Positions 57,888-64,000 of a stretch of DNA of 64,000 bases are shown piece by piece. Under the pieces are notes generated by a model. That model was not told the origin of the DNA. It saw nothing but the letters and a program-made list of their open reading frames with translations, and did not search any database. Source of the DNA: Vibrio ponticus (lineage in GTDB: Bacteria; Pseudomonadota; Gammaproteobacteria; Enterobacterales; Vibrionaceae); contig NZ_AP019657.1 in the NCBI RefSeq assembly GCF_009938225.1, positions 372,001 to 436,000 of the forward strand, read 5' to 3'. The stretch's first letter is position 1, and every line of letters begins with the position of its first letter. A program made the position numbers and the translations under genes.

Positions 57888-58937
57888 ATGGCATTAGGGA
57901 ATAAACACACGATTTTAGAGACCATGAAGCGAGTCTACCGTTACCAAGCGGCGAATCAAACTCGCAGTGTCGTGCGTCGAAGTGGCAAAACGCGTTTTAT
58001 TAAAGATACCGATTGGGAACGCGGGGTATTTTGGTCGTGCACTTCAGCGGCATGGCTAGCCACTGACGATGCTGAATACTTAGATGGGGTGATGAACTAC
58101 ACCCTACATACCGGGTTTCGCGCTGGACCTAATCCCCGTTTTGCCGATGATCATATTTGCTGCCAGGCATATTTAGATGTCTACCCAGTCATTGAGCAAG
58201 AAGAAGCCTTAGAGCCTACGATTAAAGCGCTTGATTTGATGTTGGAAAATCCAGAGCTAGGGCGCAAAGATTGGTGGTGGTGCGATTCATTATTTATGGC
58301 GCCGCCAAGCTTTGCCGCTTTGTCGCAAGTCACGGGTGATAACAAATACCTTGATTACATGAACAGCGCCTTTTGGGATTCGGTCGATCATCTGTTAGAT
58401 ACTGAGACAGGCTTGTTCTATCGTGATTATCGCTATATTCCGGATGGCAGTGGTAATGAACTGCGCGAAGCGAATGGTAACAAAGTGTTCTGGAGCCGTG
58501 GTATTGGCTGGGTATTAGCCGCAGTACCGCGCTTAATCGCTCGCATGCCTGAGGATTACAATGAACGTGAGCGCTACTTGCTTTTGTTCAAAAATTTAGC
58601 CGCCGAAGTGGTCAAATATCAACAGCCTGATGGTTTTTGGCGCACAAGTCTGCTTGATCCTGATAGCTTCCCCGCTCCGGAGAGCAGTGCCACCTCTTTG
58701 TTCTGTTATGGCTTAGCATGGGGGATCAATAACGGCTTGCTTGAGCGTGAGGCTTACTTGCCAGTGGTCGAAAAAGCATGGGCAGCACTGCAAACCTGTA
58801 TCCATGACAACGGCATGATCGGTTGGGTTCAATTGCCGGCCTTTAACCCACGCGATGTTAAGTTTGAGCACAATATCGATTACGGTGCTGGGGCATTTAT
58901 GCTGGCGGCAACTGAAGTCGCCCGACTAGCTGATTAA
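57888..58937 (+). CDS. GH105-family unsaturated uronyl hydrolase
   Basis: This is a 349-residue (alpha/alpha)6-barrel hydrolase of the GH88/GH105 group, which removes the 4,5-unsaturated uronic acid left by polysaccharide lyases through hydration of the double bond. The YteR-like segment WWWCDSLFMAPPSFAALSQ carries the predicted catalytic Asp (about D133). FADDHICCQAYLDVY, FWSRGIGWVLAAVPRL and DGFWRTSLLDPDSFPAPESS are further GH105 landmarks. No signal peptide: MALGNKHTILETMKRVYRY is soluble, so the substrate must be cytoplasmic, as a PTS product would be. TAGGAA precedes the start. A terminator follows. GH105 members usually act on rhamnogalacturonan-derived units; a GalNAc context is unusual, so GH88-like specificity remains possible. 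Confidence 0.85.
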   Translation: MALGNKHTILETMKRVYRYQAANQTRSVVRRSGKTRFIKDTDWERGVFWSCTSAAWLATDDAEYLDGVMNYTLHTGFRAGPNPRFADDHICCQAYLDVYPVIEQEEALEPTIKALDLMLENPELGRKDWWWCDSLFMAPPSFAALSQVTGDNKYLDYMNSAFWDSVDHLLDTETGLFYRDYRYIPDGSGNELREANGNKVFWSRGIGWVLAAVPRLIARMPEDYNERERYLLLFKNLAAEVVKYQQPDGFWRTSLLDPDSFPAPESSATSLFCYGLAWGINNGLLEREAYLPVVEKAWAALQTCIHDNGMIGWVQLPAFNPRDVKFEHNIDYGAGAFMLAATEVARLAD

Positions 58938-58964
58938 TCGACGCCACCCCTACGATTGAATGAA

Positions 58965-58994
58965 ATGCTGAGCCGTTAGTCTCGGCATTTTTTT
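58965..58994 (+). terminator. Intra-locus terminator between GH105 and DUF2264 genes
   Basis: ATGCTGAG (58965-58972) pairs with CTCGGCAT (58981-58988, one G-T pair) over an 8-base loop and is followed by seven T (58988-58994). It divides the locus into a ten-gene first unit and the DUF2264-kbaY end. Confidence 0.82.
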
Positions 58995-59065
58995 CACTAA
59001 GAACTTATTGCCGGACCGGAAATCAACGTCTTTGCACCCACAATCAATCACAAAAGAGATTCGTT

Positions 59066-60547
59066 ATGTCCAAGATTATTGCTGCTTCGCCTCGTCCTAT
59101 TATTCCTTCAGAGCATCCTGACGCTGCGATGTATATTAAGTTGTTTAAAGAGAATCTCGTTCGCCTGCGTCAGCGAAAATCCGCTTATGGTCGACATGAC
59201 GATGCGATACGACAATTGTTTAGAGATGAACAAGTGCCGTTACAAGAGCTGTGCAACCAATGGGTTAGTTATACCGCGGAAGCTTTTCAACACTATGCGA
59301 CCCAAGACTACACCCATGCATACTACCCAGGTAGACCGAGCCAGCAAGGAGCACGAACTGATGCGCTTGAAGGCGTGAGTCGCGTGTTGCCGACTTTGGC
59401 GACATGGTTATACGACAAATCAGTGGGCAAGCAGCAATTGCATGGCTTAAATGGCGAGTCGATCGATGTGGTTAACATCATCCGCTCAGCATTTATTGCG
59501 GGGACAGATCCTGAACATCCGGGATACTGGGGGCGGCTGCATGATTACGACCAGAGAATTTGTGAAAGTGCGGATTTGGCGTTAGCACTTTGGCTGAGCA
59601 AAGAGAGCGTTTGGCTTGATTTAGAACCCCGTTATCAGCAACAGATCGTTGCTTGGTTCGAGCAAATTCCGCCACTAAAAACCGTCGATAACAACTGGCT
59701 GCTGTTTACACTGACAGTGAGCTTAGTGCTCAAAGATTTGACCGGTCAGCATCAAGTGGATATCAGCAAATATCATCGAATTAAACAATTCTACGTAGGG
59801 GATGGTTGGTTCCGTGATGGCGCCAAAGGCAACTATGATTATTACAACGCATGGGGCTTTCATTACTCACTTTATTGGATTGATCAAATCGATCCGGATT
59901 TTGATGCTGATTTTATTCATCAAGCGATGAGTGATTTCGTTGCCAATTATCGATATTTCTTTAGCGCACAAGGCTTACCGCTTTTTGGACGCAGTGCCTG
60001 TTACCGCCTATCGGCTGCGGCGCCATTGCTTGCGGCAGTGGATCAACGGTCGAGTGCTATTGAGTTAGGTCAAGCGAAGCGAGCATTTAAGACCAGTCTG
60101 CAATATTTCATTGCCAATGGCGCTTTAAAGTATGGTGCGCCGACGCAAGGTGTATTTGATGACGATGCTCGTTTGGTTGATAACTACAGTGGTCCGGCTA
60201 GTAGTTTTTGGTCGCTGCGAGCGCTGAATATTGCGCTATTTATGGGAAGCCGAACAGGGCTATGGCAAGCGGAAGAGTTACCGCTAGAAATTGAGCAAGG
60301 CGATTTTTCCTTTTGTATTCCCGCGATTGAAGCGCAAGTGATCGGGACTTTCAAAACGAAAGAGATCACCGTGTTGTTTTTATCAGATTATACCCAAGAA
60401 CAATCGCCACTCACTCGTCGATTAGAGTCGCAGCCCTTAGTTTATAAGGGCTTGGAGCTGATTTCTGGAAGGGCTTTTAGACCGAAAAACAACTTGTTAC
60501 GTAAAGGGATTACTTGCTATTCATCGAAAATGGCGCATTTCTTTTAG
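59066..60547 (+). CDS. DUF2264 domain protein, probable cytoplasmic glycoside-active enzyme
   Basis: This is a 493-residue protein of the DUF2264 family. Typical segments are DNNWLLFTLTVSLVLKDLTG, YDYYNAWGFHYSLYWIDQID, FSAQGLPLFGRSACYRLSAA and GPASSFWSLRALNIALFMG; the fold is expected to be an alpha/alpha toroid followed by a beta domain (about 400-493). No signal peptide is present. I recall that some DUF2264 members were placed in a CAZy glucuronidase family (GH154), but that is unverified. If so, it would remove saturated uronic acid from the imported oligosaccharide, complementing the GH105 enzyme on unsaturated ends. It lies between a terminator and the kbaY promoter, so it may be separately transcribed; AGAG precedes the ATG. 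Confidence 0.8.
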   Translation: MSKIIAASPRPIIPSEHPDAAMYIKLFKENLVRLRQRKSAYGRHDDAIRQLFRDEQVPLQELCNQWVSYTAEAFQHYATQDYTHAYYPGRPSQQGARTDALEGVSRVLPTLATWLYDKSVGKQQLHGLNGESIDVVNIIRSAFIAGTDPEHPGYWGRLHDYDQRICESADLALALWLSKESVWLDLEPRYQQQIVAWFEQIPPLKTVDNNWLLFTLTVSLVLKDLTGQHQVDISKYHRIKQFYVGDGWFRDGAKGNYDYYNAWGFHYSLYWIDQIDPDFDADFIHQAMSDFVANYRYFFSAQGLPLFGRSACYRLSAAAPLLAAVDQRSSAIELGQAKRAFKTSLQYFIANGALKYGAPTQGVFDDDARLVDNYSGPASSFWSLRALNIALFMGSRTGLWQAEELPLEIEQGDFSFCIPAIEAQVIGTFKTKEITVLFLSDYTQEQSPLTRRLESQPLVYKGLELISGRAFRPKNNLLRKGITCYSSKMAHFF

Positions 60548-60550
60548 TTT

Positions 60551-61509
<959 letters not shown>

Positions 61510-61541
61510 GCCTCGTTACTCCAGCTATCCTTGATGCTCTT

Positions 61542-61581
61542 GGCTATGGACTCGCTTTCCCCTATGACCGAGTCCATAGCC
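61542..61581 (+). terminator. 13-bp perfect hairpin after kbaY
   Basis: GGCTATGGACTCG (61542-61554) pairs exactly with CGAGTCCATAGCC (61569-61581) over a 14-base loop. The T tract is weak (CCTTTATGG), so it may be a stabilising or bidirectional structure ending the aga locus. Confidence 0.65.
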
Positions 61582-61698
61582 CCCTTTATGGTTGGGTGTT
61601 GATAGCAAGCTCGCTAATTCTTATCGCGAGAATAAGATTTTATGTTTTGAATCTGGCGAGCAAACTTGACAAGTTAACATAGTGAATTGGAGTGCAGA

Positions 61699-62268
61699 GT
61701 GGAAAAACACGTAGCAGTACTGTTGGCAGATGGGTTTGAAGAGGGAGAGGCGGTCGTCTTTATCGATATTATGCGTCGCCTAGATATTAAAGTCGATGTG
61801 CTCTCTTGTATGGAGACAACCCAACTCAACAGCTACTTCGAAACTCGTATTAGTGCCGATGACACTTTAGCAAATAAAGTTAAACATAGTTATGATGCGG
61901 TGATGATGCCAGGCGGTCCTAAGGGGACTGATAATCTATCGGCAAATCCAATGGTGCTTGAGTTTTTGCAGCGTCATATCGTTGAAGAGAAACTGATTTG
62001 TGCACTTTGCTCATCGGGAGCAAAAGTGCTTGCTGCCCATCACCTTTTGCAAGGGCGCAATTATACAACTGGTGATGGTTTGGCGGAGAAGTTCGTTGAT
62101 GGGCATTATCTTGACCAGAAGGTTGTGGTCGATGGCAATTTCATTACTGGCAAAGGTTTAGGCGTAAGCTTTGAGTTTGCCTTTACGGTTGCCAAAGCAC
62201 TACTTACCAATGATCAAACTAAAGTTGACCATCAAGCTAATCATATTTATTTCGAATATTGGCAATAA
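61699..62268 (+). CDS. DJ-1/PfpI superfamily protein
   Basis: This is a 189-residue DJ-1/PfpI fold protein. The nucleophile-elbow cysteine is C104 in ICALCSSGAKVLAAH, and the conserved acidic residue lies in LLADGFEEGEAVVFIDIMRR. AVMMPGGPKGTDNLSANPMV is the next family motif, and KGLGVSFEFAFTVAKAL the C-terminal one. Members closest in look (YajL/ThiJ type) act as chaperones or glyoxalase/deglycase-like enzymes. The start was put at GTG 61699 because GGAG lies seven bases upstream; a TTG at 61687 overlaps that site. It follows the aga locus but is separated from it by a strong hairpin, so it is probably unrelated in function. Confidence 0.88.
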   Translation: MEKHVAVLLADGFEEGEAVVFIDIMRRLDIKVDVLSCMETTQLNSYFETRISADDTLANKVKHSYDAVMMPGGPKGTDNLSANPMVLEFLQRHIVEEKLICALCSSGAKVLAAHHLLQGRNYTTGDGLAEKFVDGHYLDQKVVVDGNFITGKGLGVSFEFAFTVAKALLTNDQTKVDHQANHIYFEYWQ

Positions 62269-62426
62269 ACGCTCACTAATCAACGTCAGTAAACTTTGCA
62301 GAACGATAACAACAAAATTGAGTCTGGTTTGATTCTTAACTAACGATACTGCTCACCCATCTGAAGCAAAGAATAAGCGGACGAAATCATCTCTCGTTGT
62401 GGCTCATCAGTAGAGATGTGTGCTTA

Positions 62427-62460
62427 AAGGGCTAATCGGTTTGATTAGCCCTTATTTTAT
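62427..62460 (+). terminator. Terminator after the DJ-1 gene
   Basis: AAGGGCTAATC (62427-62437) pairs with GATTAGCCCTT (62443-62453) over a 5-base loop and is followed by ATTTTAT. It lies between convergent genes and may act both ways. Confidence 0.85.
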
Positions 62461-62468
62461 TCTCTGCC

Positions 62469-63731
62469 CTAATTGAGTTTAAGGCTATGAGCGTCATGGC
62501 TGGTTAAGGTTTGATAAGGACGCAGTCCAAACATCGGCATTGCTGAATAGATATGATCGAATAAATCCGCTTGCACTCCTTCATAGGCGACCCAGTCGAC
62601 ATCATTACAAAACGCATACACCTGTAGAGGAATACCTTCTGGGGTCGGCTCCAGTTGTCTTACCATGATCAACATATATTGATGAATGTCGTTATTGGCG
62701 CGCAGGTAAGCATTCAGGTAAGCGCGGAAAAGACCTAGGTTGGTCATTTGGCGCAGGTTACCTGTTTCTCTATCTTCTGCTTCTAGACCTTGGTTGTACT
62801 CATCAATATCACGTGATTTCTCATAGATATACTGACGTAAAATGCGGATTTTCTTCATTGATTCAATTTCCTCATCATCCATAAAACGAATCGAGGTTAC
62901 ATCAATATTCACCGCACGCTTAATGCGTCGACCACCTGAATCTGACATGCCCTGCCAGTTAATAAAGGCGTTTTGCACCAGCGCGTAAGCTGGCAACATG
63001 CTGATGGTGTTGTCAAAGTTTCTCACTTTAACCGTGGTTAACGAGATCTCCTCGACCGTACCATTGGCGCCGTAAGCATCCATTTGAATCCAATCATTAA
63101 GGCTGATCATTTGGTTGGCGGAGAGCTGTATACCGGCAACAAAACCCAGAATCGTGTCTTTAAATACCAGCATCACAAAGCCAGTCGCGACACCTAAACC
63201 GGAGAGGAATATCACCGGGGACTCATTCGCAAGGATAGATACTGCGATTATCAGCCCAACGAAGAAGGTAAACAGCTTTGTGAGCTGAACAAAGCTTTTG
63301 ATTGGCATCTTACGGGTGATGCCTTTAAAGGTGGCAATGTCGTTGAGGGCATCAAGCAGGGCAAACACAACCCAAGTGATCATCAACACAATCAATATGC
63401 CCAATAGGCGATCGAGAATACCTGCCAGCAAGCTGTAGTGCCCAACCGCTATGGGGATCAGCACATCGAGCACCATCACCGGAACCAATAAAGAGATTTT
63501 GCCCAGCAAATCATATTTCGCCAGGCTTTCACTGAGCGGTTTATTGGTTTTTTGCAGAACGTTTTTAACTGAGCGGACAATCACGTGATGAACGATCAGG
63601 TAACTGACTGCTGCAACGGCCAATACTGAGAGAACGAAAACAGTGGTTAGCTCAACCCCATAAGGATCGCTGCTTATTCCTACATCGGCCAATTTGGCGG
63701 CAATGTAATTACGTACATGATGCTCAAGCAA
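62469..63731 (-). CDS. Mechanosensitive channel of the MscS family, YbdG-type
   Basis: This is a 420-residue inner-membrane protein with about five membrane helices. The MscS pore helix and beta domain lie at ESPVIFLSGLGVATGFVMLV, KDTILGFVAGIQLSANQMIS and LNDWIQMDAYGANGTVEEIS. The overall length and the C-terminal part (ANNDIHQYMLIMVRQLEPTP, FGLRPYQTL) resemble E. coli YbdG (415 residues), the channel behind MscM activity. The start is a TTG at 63731 preceded by GAGGA at good spacing; no in-frame ATG exists near it. It releases solutes on hypo-osmotic shock. Confidence 0.88.
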   Translation of the reverse strand: MLEHHVRNYIAAKLADVGISSDPYGVELTTVFVLSVLAVAAVSYLIVHHVIVRSVKNVLQKTNKPLSESLAKYDLLGKISLLVPVMVLDVLIPIAVGHYSLLAGILDRLLGILIVLMITWVVFALLDALNDIATFKGITRKMPIKSFVQLTKLFTFFVGLIIAVSILANESPVIFLSGLGVATGFVMLVFKDTILGFVAGIQLSANQMISLNDWIQMDAYGANGTVEEISLTTVKVRNFDNTISMLPAYALVQNAFINWQGMSDSGGRRIKRAVNIDVTSIRFMDDEEIESMKKIRILRQYIYEKSRDIDEYNQGLEAEDRETGNLRQMTNLGLFRAYLNAYLRANNDIHQYMLIMVRQLEPTPEGIPLQVYAFCNDVDWVAYEGVQADLFDHIYSAMPMFGLRPYQTLTSHDAHSLKLN

Positions 63732-63943
63732 AATATCATCCTCTATTTTTATTGTCTTTGAGGGTCTGAACCATACTCAGAAAGTTAACTCTCAATGGTT
63801 TTTGAAATTGTAGCTGCCATTTGGCAAGGGCGATTTGATTTTATTCGCGCTTTTTAATCAGCATGTTATCAGTAGGTGAGAGGAAATGCATGGAGAGAGA
63901 AGATTGATCTCGAGATGATGCTAAGTAAAGAAGTCACAAAACA

Positions 63944-63964
63944 AAGTAAAATATCGCTTTACTT
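63944..63964. repeat. Small inverted repeat before the Fur box
   Basis: AAGTAAA (63944-63950) and TTTACTT (63958-63964) are separated by seven bases directly before the Fur box. It may be part of a promoter of the gene beyond the right edge. The rest of 63732-63943 shows no gene. Confidence 0.35.
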
Positions 63965-63966
63965 GT

Positions 63967-63985
63967 AAATGATAACCATTATCAT
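63967..63985 (+). promoter_or_regulatory. Fur box (iron-responsive operator)
   Basis: AAATGATAACCATTATCAT contains ATGATAA-N3-TTATCAT, a perfect 7-3-7 dyad matching the core of the Fur consensus. It lies within 35 bp of the right edge, so the iron-regulated gene it serves probably begins beyond the window. Confidence 0.8.
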
Positions 63986-64000
63986 CAAGTAATCATCGAT

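Overview
The window looks like a chromosomal segment from a Vibrio or close relative (Gammaproteobacteria). The basis is core gene order (recC-recB-recD, argA, mltA, tcdA-csdE; rlmN-rodZ-ispG-hisS-yfgM-bamB-der; yfgJ/xseA/guaB/guaA), the protein sequences, and several small families I associate with Vibrio (DUF2850, DUF2913). Genus is an inference; no rRNA or tRNA gene was seen.

Layout. 1-6.3 kb: an RND efflux pair (adaptor cut by the window edge), SOS-controlled yebG with a LexA box, a LysR regulator, and a frameshifted TDT/TehA-type transporter. 6.5-16 kb: RecBCD. 16-21 kb: a candidate 59-residue protein, argA with a pair of ArgR-type boxes, a small membrane protein, mltA, tcdA, csdE. 21-36 kb: a housekeeping block running from rlmN to guaA, including a PurR-like box before guaA. 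36-49 kb: a mixed region with an acetate-type transporter, an alanine:cation symporter, a DUF4397 lipoprotein, metY broken by an exact 40-bp tandem duplication, a DUF808 protein, a glucose-family PTS permease, a metallo-beta-lactamase/beta-CASP gene cut by a nonsense codon, a GNAT-nitrilase fusion, and two unusual simple-sequence arrays. One array sits inside a 102-bp element with 11-bp perfect terminal inverted repeats.

49.7-61.5 kb is the most interesting part: twelve same-strand genes forming an N-acetylgalactosamine (aga) locus with three extra uronic-acid genes. A DeoR/AgaR regulator is followed by the aldolase subunit KbaZ, the AgaS isomerase/deaminase, a mannose-family PTS (IIB, IIC, IID, IIA), a NagA/AgaA deacetylase, KduI, a GH105 unsaturated uronyl hydrolase, a DUF2264 protein and the catalytic aldolase KbaY. 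None of the sugar-cleaving enzymes has a signal peptide. I infer that the PTS imports and phosphorylates a lyase product of the type unsaturated-uronyl-GalNAc (for example a chondroitin-like disaccharide). The cytoplasmic hydrolase would split it, KduI would take the uronate, and AgaA-AgaS-KbaYZ would take the GalNAc phosphate. CGAAAG/CTTTCG repeats cluster before agaR and before kbaY and are candidate AgaR operators. A tagatose-6-phosphate kinase, KduD, KdgK, a polysaccharide lyase and an outer-membrane porin are absent from the window.

The window ends with a DJ-1/PfpI protein, a YbdG-type mechanosensitive channel and a strong Fur box whose target lies beyond the right edge. Three genes (tehA-like, metY, beta-CASP) carry single disrupting lesions of three different kinds, which suggests either recent gene loss or sequence errors.
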